Assembly: GCA_015067705.1 (NCBI GenBank)
Contig: SVLW01000006.1
Location: 1 to 64,000 of the forward strand
Length of the DNA: 64,000 nucleotides
Origin: Oscillospiraceae bacterium
GTDB taxonomy: Bacteria; Bacillota; Clostridia; Oscillospirales; QAMX01
Direction of reading: 5' to 3'
Position numbers and translations under genes: made by a program. The notes below the pieces were generated by a model. The model did no database searches and was not told the DNA's origin. It saw nothing but the letters and a program-made list of their open reading frames with translations. This document shows, in pieces, positions 30,356 to 40,059 of the stretch. The number at the start of each line of letters is the position of its first letter. The first letter of the stretch is position 1.

Positions 30356-32097
30356 TGTGCAGTTTTTCCCTGACGGGCAGGGAGATAGACAGTCATACGG
30401 GTACCGACGCCCAACTGGGACTCGGCGCGAATGGTGCCGCTGTGGAAACGGACGATCTCCTGTGCGATGGCAAGACCCAGACCGGTTCCGCCCTTCTCCC
30501 GGGAGCGCGCCTTGTCCACGCGGTAAAAGCGCTCGAAGAGGCGGGGCAGATCTTCTTTGGGAATGCCGGAGCCGTTATCGGTAACGCTGATCTCCACGCC
30601 CTTCTCCACATTCCGGGCGGCCATAATGATATTGCCGCCGTCAGGGGTGTATTTTACGGCGTTTGCCACAATATTCACCACCACCTGCTCGATGCGGTCT
30701 CGGTCGCCCTCGATCTCGGGCAGAGGATCATCCAGTTCCAGCGTCAGCTGGTGCCCGTGATTTTTCGCCTCAAAAAGGATGGCGTCATAGACGCCGCCCA
30801 TGAGCTTGCCAATGGGGAACAGGGACATCTTCATATCCAGTCTGCCGTTATCGAGACGGGACAGCGTCAGAAGATCCTTGACGATACGGGCCATGCGGTC
30901 GGATTCGTTATTGATGACCGTCAGGAACTTACTGCGCATCTCCGTGGGCAGGTTCTCGTTTTCCATCAGGGTCTCGGTATAGCTCTTGATACTGGTCAGC
31001 GGGGTACGCAGTTCATGGGAGACATTGGCCACGAACTCGCGGCGGGTCATCTCGAGACGATGCTGTTCCGTCACGTCATGGATCACCGCCATAACGCCCT
31101 GCAGCTCGTCCGGGGTCTGTAAGGTTGCCAGGAAGAGCTGGAAGGTGCGGTCCTCCACGCTGTAGTCCACCATGACGGTGCCGTCGCCCTCGGGGCGCGC
31201 CACCTCATGGAACACATCTTCAAAAAGGAGTTCCTCCGAGAAGGGAATGCCCAGCATTTCCTCTGCGGCGGGATTCATGTGCATGATGCGGCCTTCCGCG
31301 TCAAAGGCGGCCACGCCGTCGGTCATGTGCAGGAAGAGGGTGTTCAGCTTATTGCGCTCCGCCTCCATGTCCTGCATGGTATCGCGGAGGGTCTGGGCCA
31401 TGTTATTGAAGGTCTGGGTCAACACGCCGATCTCGTCGTCAGAGTGGACCTCAATGCGGTTATCAAACTCACCGGAGGCCAGGCGCGCCGCACTCTTGGT
31501 GATATTCTCGATGGGAGTGGTCATGGTCTTTGAGAGCAGGAAGCTCAAGAGCACCGAGAAGAGCAGGCCGAACATGACCACCTGAATGGTGACGGAGAAC
31601 AGCATCCACGTCAGCTCCGTCAGGTCGCTCTTATTGTCCTTGATATAAAGGATATAGGTACCCGCATCGCCGGTGATGGGGATGGCGATATCCATATAGC
31701 TGTTGGCCGAGGAAAGTCCCGTGCCGATCTGGCCGTTTAGGGCCTGGATGATATTGGGGGTGATCTCCAGATTCACGCCCAGCTGGTCATTGGAGCCGGT
31801 GAGATACTCACCGCTGTTGGAGGAGAGGATATAGAAATCCCGGTTGGCGTCAATCCCCAGAGAACCCGTATAGGCATCCAGCATTTCCCGCAGTCTGTCC
31901 GGCGCCAACTCATCCGCGCAGGCGCTGGAGAGCTCCGCCAGGAAGCGCTGGGTGAACACTTCCTCCATCTGTGTGCTGAATTCGTCCAAGAAGTAGGACG
32001 ACACCCGGTTGATGAGTAAAGTACCCACCACGATCATCACGGAGAAGATCAGAAGCACCAGGATCAGCATCAATTTCATATGTAACGATCGAAACAT
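30352..32097 (-). CDS. walK: WalK-like sensor histidine kinase
   Basis: HAMP, PAS, VANVSHELRTPLTSIKSYTETL, NAVKYTPDGG, GTGLGLAI. Confidence 0.9.
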   Translation of the reverse strand: MFRSLHMKLMLILVLLIFSVMIVVGTLLINRVSSYFLDEFSTQMEEVFTQRFLAELSSACADELAPDRLREMLDAYTGSLGIDANRDFYILSSNSGEYLTGSNDQLGVNLEITPNIIQALNGQIGTGLSSANSYMDIAIPITGDAGTYILYIKDNKSDLTELTWMLFSVTIQVVMFGLLFSVLLSFLLSKTMTTPIENITKSAARLASGEFDNRIEVHSDDEIGVLTQTFNNMAQTLRDTMQDMEAERNKLNTLFLHMTDGVAAFDAEGRIMHMNPAAEEMLGIPFSEELLFEDVFHEVARPEGDGTVMVDYSVEDRTFQLFLATLQTPDELQGVMAVIHDVTEQHRLEMTRREFVANVSHELRTPLTSIKSYTETLMENENLPTEMRSKFLTVINNESDRMARIVKDLLTLSRLDNGRLDMKMSLFPIGKLMGGVYDAILFEAKNHGHQLTLELDDPLPEIEGDRDRIEQVVVNIVANAVKYTPDGGNIIMAARNVEKGVEISVTDNGSGIPKEDLPRLFERFYRVDKARSREKGGTGLGLAIAQEIVRFHSGTIRAESQLGVGTRMTVYLPARQGKTAH

Positions 32098-32164
32098 AAG
32101 TTCACCGCATTCGGATGCCGCAGAAAAACCCCGGCATCCCATCCATCAGATTTTGGCTGTCCGC

Positions 32165-32881
32165 TTATGCGTTGCCGGACATGAATACATAGCCCACGCC
32201 GCGCTTGGTGAGAATGAACTTGGGGCTGGAGGCGTCGGCCTCCACTTTTTCGCGCACGCGGCAGATGGCCACGTCCACGGCGCGCAGGTCGCCGTAGTAT
32301 TCATAGCCCCACACCTTTTCCATCAATTCCTCACGGGGGATCACCCGGTCGGCATTGGTGGTCATATAGCGCAGGATCTCGTATTCTCTGGCCGTCAGAT
32401 CCAGAAGCTGGCCATTGCGGCGGATCTCATGGGCATCGAAATAAAGCTCCAGCTCGCCGCATTTCAGATCGGCGCCGGAGGTCTCCGCCGCCGCATCGGC
32501 GGCAGGGGCAGCCGGAGCCACGGCGCTGCGGCGCAGATTGGCATGCACCCGGGCCATCAGTTCCCGCATGGAAAAGGGCTTTGTGATATAATCATCCGCG
32601 CCCAGTTCAAGACCGGTTACTTTGTCGTTTTCTTCTTCTCTTGCGGTCAGCATGATGATGGGCACGTCGCTCTGTTCCCGCACCTTGCCGCAGATGGTAA
32701 AGCCATCCATCCCGGGCAGCATCACGTCCAGCATGATGAGGTCCGGGGAATCGGACAGAGCGTGCTGCAGGCCATCCAGACCGTCATAGGCCGTGGTGAC
32801 CTCGTGTCCGTCCAGCATCAGATTAAACGCCAGAATATCGGCGATTGCGTGTTCGTCTTCTACGACCAATATTTTTGCCAT
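32165..32881 (-). CDS. walR: WalR-like OmpR-family response regulator
   Basis: KILVVEDEHAIADIL; LIMLDVMLPGMDG; winged-helix C-terminus. Confidence 0.9.
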   Translation of the reverse strand: MAKILVVEDEHAIADILAFNLMLDGHEVTTAYDGLDGLQHALSDSPDLIMLDVMLPGMDGFTICGKVREQSDVPIIMLTAREEENDKVTGLELGADDYITKPFSMRELMARVHANLRRSAVAPAAPAADAAAETSGADLKCGELELYFDAHEIRRNGQLLDLTAREYEILRYMTTNADRVIPREELMEKVWGYEYYGDLRAVDVAICRVREKVEADASSPKFILTKRGVGYVFMSGNA

Positions 32882-32906
32882 ACCAGATACCTCCGAAACC
32901 CGGAAC

Positions 32907-33467
32907 TTACAGCTTGTTTTTGATGAGCGTCAGTGCGCAGATGGTCTTGGCGTCCCGGATCTCGCCGGAGGCCACCATTTCCTCAAAGCGGGCCATGGGC
33001 ACGCGCTCCACGTTCAGATATTCGTCCTCATCCAGATCCATCTCGCCCTGAGACAGGCCGGTGGCCAGATAGAGGTAGATTTTTTCCGTAAAGATCGCAA
33101 CGGACGGATAGATCACGGAGAGGAATTCCACATGCTCCGCCGTAAGGCCCGTTTCCTCCCGCAGTTCGCGAATGGCGGCCTCCAGCTGGGCATTCTCCTC
33201 GCCTTCCTCCAGTTTGCCGGCGGGGATCTCCAAAAGTTCCTCATCAAAGGCGTAGCGATACTGGCGCACCAGATAGATACAGCCCTCTTTGTCCACCGCG
33301 GCCACCGCCACAGCGCCCTTGTGCTCCACGATCTCGCGGAAAGCGGGGCTTCCGTTCGGGAAGGCCACGTCGTCATAACGTACTTTTATGATTTTCCCGT
33401 CATAGACGGTGGTTTTTTTCACAGCTTTTTCGTGAGGCAGCATTTCCTTCATCCTTTCGCGGCGCAT
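32907..33467 (-). CDS. NUDIX hydrolase (ADP-ribose pyrophosphatase-like)
   Basis: EIPAGKLEEGEENAQLEAAIRELREETG NUDIX box. Confidence 0.9.
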   Translation of the reverse strand: MRRERMKEMLPHEKAVKKTTVYDGKIIKVRYDDVAFPNGSPAFREIVEHKGAVAVAAVDKEGCIYLVRQYRYAFDEELLEIPAGKLEEGEENAQLEAAIRELREETGLTAEHVEFLSVIYPSVAIFTEKIYLYLATGLSQGEMDLDEDEYLNVERVPMARFEEMVASGEIRDAKTICALTLIKNKL

Positions 33468-33560
33468 TTCTCAAAAAATCCGCCTGAAATATGCATAGAT
33501 ATATCTTATTTTAGCACAGAACCGGTGGATTATCAAGTGGGATATCAAGGCATGAAAAAA

Positions 33561-33592
33561 GCGTCTGCCGGGCGGTTTTCGTCCGGCAGACG
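33561..33592 (-). terminator. Terminator of ilvE
   Basis: gcgtctgccgg/ccggcagacgc with T tract on minus strand. Confidence 0.75.
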
Positions 33593-33621
33593 CGGGAATA
33601 CAAGATAGAAACGATGATCCG

Positions 33622-34701
33622 TTACAGAGGCATGACCCAACCGAAGGGATCAGGACGCTTGCCCCACTGGATACCGGTGAGCTCGTCATAGATCTTCTGG
33701 GTCAGTTCGCCGATCTGGTTATTGCTGACGGTGAACTTCTCGCCGTTATAGCACAGCTCGCCAACCGGGGAGACGACAGCGGCGGTACCGGTGCCGAACA
33801 CTTCCTCCAGCTTGCCGCTGTGTGCGGCGTCCACGATCTCCTGGACGGAGAGGCGGCGCTCAGACACCGGGATGCCCCAGTGCTTCAGAAGCTCCACAGT
33901 GGACTTGCGGGTGATACCGGGCAGGATGCTGCCGGTGAGGGCGGGCGTGATCACTTCGCCGTCGATCTTGAAGAAGATGTTCATAGCGCCCACTTCTTCC
34001 ACGTACTTCTGCTCCACGCTGTCCAGCCACAGAACCTGGGAATAGCCCTTCTCATGGGCTTCCTGCTGGGCCTTCAGGGACTGTGCATAGTTGGCAGCGG
34101 CCTTGGTAGCGCCGGTGCCGCCGCGGGATGCACGGGTGTACTTGTCTTCCACGTAGATCTTAACGGGAGCCAGACCCTCGGCATAGTATGCGCCAACCGG
34201 GGACAGGATGATCACGAAGAGATAGGACTCACTGGGATGCACGCCAACATTGGGCTGGGTGGCAAAGACGAAGGGACGGATGTAGAGAGAGGTCTCGGGC
34301 TGACGCGGCACCCAATCCTGGTCCACGCGAACCAGCTCGCGGATGGCCTGGATGATGTCCTCCTCGGGGATGTAGGGGATGCACAGACGATCATCGGAGG
34401 CATTCAGACGGCGGGCGTTCTCCATGGGACGGAAGAGGGAAATGCTGCCGTCCTCGTGACGGTATGCCTTGAGGCCCTCAAAGGTCTCCTGGGCATAATG
34501 GATGCACATGGCGGAGGGCTCCAGCGCGATGGGGCCATAGGGCACGATGCGGGCATCATGCCAGCCCTGGCCGATGTCATAGTTCATCATGAACATATGG
34601 TCGGTGTAGTACTTACCGAAGCCCAGCTTGCTCTCGTCGGGACGAGCCTTGGGGTTCTGAGTCAGAGTCACAGAAATGTTCACTATAAAACCTTCTTTCA
34701 A
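33622..34701 (-). CDS. ilvE: Branched-chain amino acid aminotransferase
   Basis: ARPDESKLGFGKYYTDHMF; GGTGATKAAANYA; QEIVDAA...EVFGTGTAAVVSPVG. Confidence 0.93.
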   Translation of the reverse strand: MKEGFIVNISVTLTQNPKARPDESKLGFGKYYTDHMFMMNYDIGQGWHDARIVPYGPIALEPSAMCIHYAQETFEGLKAYRHEDGSISLFRPMENARRLNASDDRLCIPYIPEEDIIQAIRELVRVDQDWVPRQPETSLYIRPFVFATQPNVGVHPSESYLFVIILSPVGAYYAEGLAPVKIYVEDKYTRASRGGTGATKAAANYAQSLKAQQEAHEKGYSQVLWLDSVEQKYVEEVGAMNIFFKIDGEVITPALTGSILPGITRKSTVELLKHWGIPVSERRLSVQEIVDAAHSGKLEEVFGTGTAAVVSPVGELCYNGEKFTVSNNQIGELTQKIYDELTGIQWGKRPDPFGWVMPL

Positions 34702-34709
34702 AATAACTG

Positions 34710-35894
34710 TCAGTTTTCTTTTGCCTGCAGATCCTGCTCATGGCGCTCCATCAGCTGATGAATGCGCTGTACAGGGGACAGGAGACTGGAGATGGACATA
34801 TCGTGGTTCAGGACATTCACGATATGTGCGATATACTTGGACATATTCACTTCCTGATACCACGGACGCTCCAGGAGGGCCGGCTCGCGGTAGATCAGGT
34901 TGGTGGTGAAAATCTTATCGAAGAGGCCGTCCTGATAGGCCTTATCAAACTTTTCATAGCCCTCATTGAAGAGGCCGAAGGTGGAGAAGACGAAGATGCG
35001 GCGGGCCTTGCGCTCCTTTAACTGGCGCACCACGTCGATCATGGATTCGCCGGAGGAGATCATGTCGTCCACCACGATCACGTCCTTGCCCTCCACATTG
35101 TCGCCCAGGAAGACGTGCGCCACAATGGGATTGCGGCCATTGACCACGCGGCTGTAGTCGCGGCGCTTATAGAACATACCCAGGTCAACGCCCATCACGG
35201 AGGTGTAGTAAATGCAGCGGTTCATGGCGCCCTCGTCGGGGGAGATGACCATGAGATGGTCGCTGTCGATCTTCACATCCGGCACGGTATTCACCAGCGC
35301 TTTGATCATCTGATAAGTGGGATGGACATTTTCAAAGCCGGAGAGCGGAATGGCATTCTGCACGCGGGGATCGTGTGCGTCAAAGGTGATGATATTCTCA
35401 ACGCCCATGTTCACCAGTTCCTGCAGCATAATGGCGCAGTCCAGGGATTCACGGGTGGCACGCTTATGCTGGCGGCCTTCGTAGAGCATGGTCATAATGA
35501 CCGTGATACGGCGGGCCTTACCGCCAATCGCACCGATGATACGCTTTAAGTCCTGGAAATGCTCGTCCGGGGTCATGCGGGCCTTCTGACCGTAGAAGTC
35601 ATAGGTCAGGCCGTGGTTGAAGAGATCGGCCACAATAAAGATATCCAGACCGCGGACGGAGTCCGGGATCATGGCCTTGCCCTCACCGGTGCCGAAACGG
35701 GGGCAATTGACGGGGATCTGATAGGTATCGCGCATATATCCGCCGGACAGAGACTGCGGAATGGAATGCAGGTCCCGGCGCCAGTTGGTGATATAACAGT
35801 CAACCTGTTCTGCCAGAGCTTCGCTGCCGGGCATTGCAATGATGCCAAGCGCACCTACGGGCATTGTATAAAGATCTTCATAGGCTTCGGCCAT
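34710..35894 (-). CDS. prs: Ribose-phosphate pyrophosphokinase (long form)
   Basis: FDAHDPRVQNAIPLSGFENVHPTY; VIVVDDMISSGESMIDV PRPP loop. Confidence 0.9.
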   Translation of the reverse strand: MAEAYEDLYTMPVGALGIIAMPGSEALAEQVDCYITNWRRDLHSIPQSLSGGYMRDTYQIPVNCPRFGTGEGKAMIPDSVRGLDIFIVADLFNHGLTYDFYGQKARMTPDEHFQDLKRIIGAIGGKARRITVIMTMLYEGRQHKRATRESLDCAIMLQELVNMGVENIITFDAHDPRVQNAIPLSGFENVHPTYQMIKALVNTVPDVKIDSDHLMVISPDEGAMNRCIYYTSVMGVDLGMFYKRRDYSRVVNGRNPIVAHVFLGDNVEGKDVIVVDDMISSGESMIDVVRQLKERKARRIFVFSTFGLFNEGYEKFDKAYQDGLFDKIFTTNLIYREPALLERPWYQEVNMSKYIAHIVNVLNHDMSISSLLSPVQRIHQLMERHEQDLQAKEN

Positions 35895-35962
35895 GTCAAA
35901 CCTCCAAGTATCTCCGGCGGGGCCGGACATTTTTCATGATGTTGGCTCTGTTCCTTTGCTAT

Positions 35963-36601
35963 CTATCCGCCCTTATCATAACACAATCCCTTCCCGCTTT
36001 CAATCGTTTGCCCATGCATCAGAACATCAGAAATACCGCGGCACATTCTGCGGCCTTTTTGTTGATTTTGATGAAACAGGTGATTTTCTAACACATTTGC
36101 CGAATTTCCCGGCAAAAACCGCCGAAAAATGAAAAATCCTCCCGCCAAAACCGGCAGGAGGAAGGCGCTTTTCAATTCACTTTTTTTCCAAAAAAACTCC
36201 TGCGTGGAGGGCTGTGCCCAGAGCTCCGGCAGAATGCCGGGATAAGTAATGGCCACGGGCAGATCGTCGAAGAGGGCCGTCTCCGCCATTTCGCTTTCCG
36301 GAATGGGTCCAAGGGTCTCGATCTCCGCGAAAAAGACCCGGCCGGTGGCGCTGCCGTGTTCGTCCCCCGCTTTGTAATCAAATGCTTCAGAGAGCGTATA
36401 GCGCAGGGCACCGGATTCCTCCCAGAGTTCCCGGCGGGCCGCCTGGGTCACAGTCTCCCCCGCCTCCACATGGCCGCCCTGGGTCTCCCAGGTATCCCGC
36501 TCCTGATGCCGGGAGAGCAGGAGCTTTCCCTGATACCGGGAGAGGATCACCACATACCGGTAGGGCGCCAGTTCCCCGATGGGCGCGACATAACTGTACA
36601 T
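35963..36601 (-). CDS. NUDIX hydrolase; C-terminus possibly frame-shifted
   Basis: GGHVEAGETVTQAARRELWEESG NUDIX box; frame reads through a terminator after A7/T7 runs. Confidence 0.8.
   Translation of the reverse strand: MYSYVAPIGELAPYRYVVILSRYQGKLLLSRHQERDTWETQGGHVEAGETVTQAARRELWEESGALRYTLSEAFDYKAGDEHGSATGRVFFAEIETLGPIPESEMAETALFDDLPVAITYPGILPELWAQPSTQEFFWKKSELKSAFLLPVLAGGFFIFRRFLPGNSANVLENHLFHQNQQKGRRMCRGISDVLMHGQTIESGKGLCYDKGG
36131..36162 (-). terminator. Minus-strand terminator inside the annotated NUDIX frame
   Basis: Minus strand cctcctgcc-ggtttt-ggcgggagg then atttttcattttt. Confidence 0.7.
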
Positions 36602-36614
36602 CCCGTCACCGTCC

Positions 36615-37226
36615 TTAACAGCCAAAATCCCGATAAAGACCCACGACTTTGCCGAGGATCACGGCGCCGCGGGCGGGAATGGGCTGGTACGCATCGTTTT
36701 CCGGCAGAAGGAGCACTTCATCGTTCTGGCAGTGGAGACGCTTCACCGTGGCCTCTTCGCCCAGAAGCGCCACCACGATCTCCCGATGCTCCGCCTCGTT
36801 CTGGCGGCGCACCACAATGGTGTCGCCGTCACAGATGCCGGCGCCGATCATGGAATCGCCCCGGACGCGCAGGGCAAAGAACTCGCCGCCCCGGTTGCCG
36901 GGATCATAGGGCAGATAGCCCTCGATGTCCTCCACCGCCAGAATGGGCTGGCCCGCCGTCACGCGGCCCAGAATCGGCACATTCTGCCAGTGTTCTCCGG
37001 CGGACTCACTGCCGGCGGTGCGGATGGCGCGCATCTTGTGCCCGTCCCGGGTGATATACCCCGCCCGATCCAGCGTTTTCAGATGGGCATGCACCGTGGA
37101 CGGGGAACGCAGACCCACCGCCTCACCGATTTCGCGCACGGAGGGCGGAAAGCCGTTTTCCCGGGAAAAAGCCTGGATATATTCAAAAATTTCCATTTGT
37201 TTTTCAGACAGCTTCGCAAGCGCCAT
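36615..37226 (-). CDS. lexA: LexA repressor
   Basis: GFPPSVREIGEAVGLRSPSTVHAHL; VTAGQPI cleavage site; RGDSMIGAGI; ATVKRL. Confidence 0.95.
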   Translation of the reverse strand: MALAKLSEKQMEIFEYIQAFSRENGFPPSVREIGEAVGLRSPSTVHAHLKTLDRAGYITRDGHKMRAIRTAGSESAGEHWQNVPILGRVTAGQPILAVEDIEGYLPYDPGNRGGEFFALRVRGDSMIGAGICDGDTIVVRRQNEAEHREIVVALLGEEATVKRLHCQNDEVLLLPENDAYQPIPARGAVILGKVVGLYRDFGC

Positions 37227-37316
37227 AGACAAGAGCCTCCTTGTTCCATGCGGCAGGAAAGAGTGCCGCCGTCTCTGACTTCTGCGTTTAGTATAACACA
37301 ATCCTCTCAAAAAAGC

Positions 37317-37328
37317 AAACATTTGTTC
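37317..37328 (-). promoter_or_regulatory. SOS box at the lexA promoter
   Basis: Minus strand GAACAAATGTTT, adjoining TTGCTT-17 bp-TATACT. Confidence 0.7.
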
Positions 37329-37370
37329 AAGTTCTTTTTGTCTTTTCTTGGAAAAATGTATACGGAACCG

Positions 37371-37399
37371 TTGACAGCATAGAAAATCCGTATTATGAT
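37371..37399 (+). promoter_or_regulatory. Promoter of acpP
   Basis: TTGACA-17 bp-TATGAT. Confidence 0.7.
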
Positions 37400-37437
37400 A
37401 ATAGCGATAATCAGGTAAGCAGTTTAGGAGGATGTAC

Positions 37438-37665
37438 ATGATTTTCGAAAAGGTAGCCGGCATTCTGGCCAGCCAGCTTGGCGCAGATGAGAATTCCATC
37501 ACCGAGGACACCGATGTTGTCAGCGATCTGGGTGCAGATTCCCTTGACGTGGTGACGCTTTTGATGTGCATTGAGGATGAATTCGGCGTAACAGTGGAAG
37601 ACGATGAGGCACAGGAGCTTCGTCAGGTCGGCGACATTGTTGCCTATATCGAGGCACACATCTGA
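37438..37665 (+). CDS. acpP: Acyl carrier protein
   Basis: DLGADSLDVVTLLMCIEDEFGVTVEDDEA; start 6 nt after aggagg. Confidence 0.93.
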   Translation: MIFEKVAGILASQLGADENSITEDTDVVSDLGADSLDVVTLLMCIEDEFGVTVEDDEAQELRQVGDIVAYIEAHI

Positions 37666-37690
37666 GTGACTACCAAAATTTCATCATAAA

Positions 37691-37726
37691 AGACGGCACG
37701 GAGCCATTCCGTGCCGTCTTTTTTTC
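37691..37726. terminator. Terminator between acpP and spo0A
   Basis: agacggcacgg/ccgtgccgtct then T tract. Confidence 0.85.
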
Positions 37727-38495
37727 AGCTGGTTTTCAGTTCCAGGCGGAGTTTGTCCGCCAGCATGGAGATGAACTCCGAATTGGTGGGCTTGCCCTTG
37801 GTCTGGGACACCGTATAGCCAAAGACCCGCTGCAAGGTCTCCACGTCGCCCCGATCCCAGGCCACTTCGATGGCATGGCGAATGGCCCGCTCCACCCGGG
37901 AGGAGGTGGTGTCATAGTGCCGCGCCACCGTGGGATAGAGTACCTTCGTGATCGCGTTGATGATGTTCATGTCGCGGACCGTCATCATAATGGCGTCCCG
38001 CAGATACTGATAGCCCTTGATATGAGCGGGAACGCCTACCTCGTGGATCATATTGGTGACGCGCACCTCTAAATCCACTTCCTGCCGCTGGCCAAAGTCC
38101 TGGGGATCCGTCCGGCGTAGCCGGTGATTCGTCACAATGCGCTCTGCCAGGGCGTGCATATCAAAGGGCTTCCGGATGAAATAGCCGACCCCCAGATCCA
38201 CGGCCTCCCGCAGGGCCTCGTCGCTGGAAAACTTCGACATCACATAGACATTGGGCCGGCGGGCATAGCCCTGCTTCTGAATCTCCCGCACTGCGGATAA
38301 TCCATCCAGCGGCGGCAGCATCATGTCGATCATCACAAGATCCGGCTGCCACTCCCCAATGAGCCGCAGCAGGGTCTCCCGATCCAGCGCATATCCCAAA
38401 ACCTCGATCCCGTCATATTCTCCCAACACGGAGAGAAGCGTATCTCTGCATTCACTGTCGCAGTCCGCGACCAGCACTTTTATTTTACTATCCAT
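37725..38495 (-). CDS. spo0A: Sporulation transcription factor Spo0A
   Basis: [17 protein letters not shown] receiver; C-terminal [35 protein letters not shown]. Confidence 0.95.
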   Translation of the reverse strand: MDSKIKVLVADCDSECRDTLLSVLGEYDGIEVLGYALDRETLLRLIGEWQPDLVMIDMMLPPLDGLSAVREIQKQGYARRPNVYVMSKFSSDEALREAVDLGVGYFIRKPFDMHALAERIVTNHRLRRTDPQDFGQRQEVDLEVRVTNMIHEVGVPAHIKGYQYLRDAIMMTVRDMNIINAITKVLYPTVARHYDTTSSRVERAIRHAIEVAWDRGDVETLQRVFGYTVSQTKGKPTNSEFISMLADKLRLELKTS

Positions 38496-38611
38496 TCACC
38501 GAACCTCGCCTTTCTCTTATGAATTCCGTACCAATAATTTACCATATTTTTCCAGTTGGAACAAGTGGGAACTGGAAAATTTTACCATCTCAATTTGCAC
38601 GATTTTGCAGC

Positions 38612-38642
38612 CGTCTAGTTGTGCGTTTTGCACAACTAGACG
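38612..38642. repeat. 13-bp perfect inverted repeat in spo0A-spoIVB spacer
   Basis: cgtctagttgtgc-gtttt-gcacaactagacg. Confidence 0.9.
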
Positions 38643-38711
38643 TGGAAACCGTTCCAATTTGCAACAAATTTCCCCCAAAATCATGCAGTTCCCGTCGAAA
38701 CGGCCATGGAA

Positions 38712-38722
38712 TTGTCGAAAAA
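38712..38722 (+). promoter_or_regulatory. Putative Spo0A (0A) box
   Basis: TTGTCGAAAAA matches the 0A-box core TGTCGAA. Confidence 0.6.
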
Positions 38723-38763
38723 TGTGCCCGGAGAAAAGCGGCGGAGCGGTGCCCCGACAGGGC

Positions 38764-39792
38764 TTATCCTGCCAGTTCGGCTTCCAGCATATTGCCAATC
38801 AGGATGCCGTAGCCCTTGGTCGGTTCATTGACCAGCACATGGGTCACCGCGCCCACCAGCTTGCCGTTCTGCAGGATGGGACTGCCGCTCATCCCCTGGA
38901 CGATGCCGCCGCTGATCCCGATGAGCGCCGGATCGGTCACCTCGATGAGCATATCCCGGTGGCCATCCGTCTCCCCGTGATAAAGCGCGGCAATGCGGAT
39001 CGTGTATTCCTGCACCGCTTCGCCCTCCACACAGGAGAGGATCACCGCTTCTCCCAGTTCCACTTCCCCGGCCTTTGCCACGGGACAGCATTTTCCCTCC
39101 GGGATCCCCTCCAGTTGTCCGAAGATCCCGGAAGGGGTATTCTTCTCTACACTGCCGATCCGAGCCTCCGGCTCGAAAGAGCCCTGCAGCTCGCCGGGTT
39201 CTCCGGCGCATCCCCGCTTCACGCCCTCCACGGCGGAGTGCAGCAGATCGCCGCCGGCGATCTCCACCAGTTTCCCGGAATCCTGGTCATTGATCCCATG
39301 GCCCAGGGCGCCGTACTTCCCGCTTTCCGGGTCATAAAAAGTCAGCGTCCCGATGCCCAGAAGATCGTCCCGTACAAAAACGCCGATCCGCAGCCGGCCA
39401 TCCTCTGCGGCCGACGGCTTTACCGTCACTTCCAGTTCCTCGGTACCTCTCCTGACCAGGATCCGCACATCTTCTCCCGCGGCCTGCAGGGCGCTCTGCA
39501 TCTCCTCCGCCCGATCAATGGGATTGCCGTTGATGGAGAGCAGGATGTCGCCCTCCCGGATCCCGGCATCTCTGGCCGGATAGACGGCGCCGCCGGCCGT
39601 CTGTACCGCAGAAAGACCCACCACCCGGACGCCCTCCATGGAAAGGCTGATCCCGGCGGTCTTGCCCAGCGGCACCAGCTGTTCCGCGTCCTGCAGCGCT
39701 GCATGCGCAGTACTGCCCGACCACAGGAACAGCAGACACATCAGGACGGCGCAGAAGCGCCCTCCCCGATATACTCGATCATTCACATTCAC
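38764..39792 (-). CDS. spoIVB: SpoIVB peptidase
   Basis: PDZ region REGDILLSINGNPID; GALGHGIND; GISGGIVQGMSGSPILQNGKLVGAVTHVL. Confidence 0.93.
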   Translation of the reverse strand: MNVNDRVYRGGRFCAVLMCLLFLWSGSTAHAALQDAEQLVPLGKTAGISLSMEGVRVVGLSAVQTAGGAVYPARDAGIREGDILLSINGNPIDRAEEMQSALQAAGEDVRILVRRGTEELEVTVKPSAAEDGRLRIGVFVRDDLLGIGTLTFYDPESGKYGALGHGINDQDSGKLVEIAGGDLLHSAVEGVKRGCAGEPGELQGSFEPEARIGSVEKNTPSGIFGQLEGIPEGKCCPVAKAGEVELGEAVILSCVEGEAVQEYTIRIAALYHGETDGHRDMLIEVTDPALIGISGGIVQGMSGSPILQNGKLVGAVTHVLVNEPTKGYGILIGNMLEAELAG

Positions 39793-40021
39793 ACCTCATC
39801 TTGTCTTTCGCGGTCATCTGCCCATGCAGTATGCCCGCAGAAGGAGGAAATCAAGCGGAGGTGCATCGTCAAAAAATAGGCTGGGTTTCCTGTTCTCACA
39901 TCGAACGGCGGCAGATCTTCTCCCTTTTCCTTTCTAAAGACCTCCGGTATTTCCACGGTTCCCCATGCCATCCAGGCCGCAGCACTGCACAGAGTATACC
40001 ACCGATTGTTGCAAAATACAA

Positions 40022-40059
40022 TACGTGTTGCAATATTTATCAAAAATTTGCAACACGTA
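40022..40059. repeat. 12-bp inverted repeat upstream of SanA/YdcF-like gene
   Basis: tacgtgttgcaa-14 nt-ttgcaacacgta. Confidence 0.9.
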
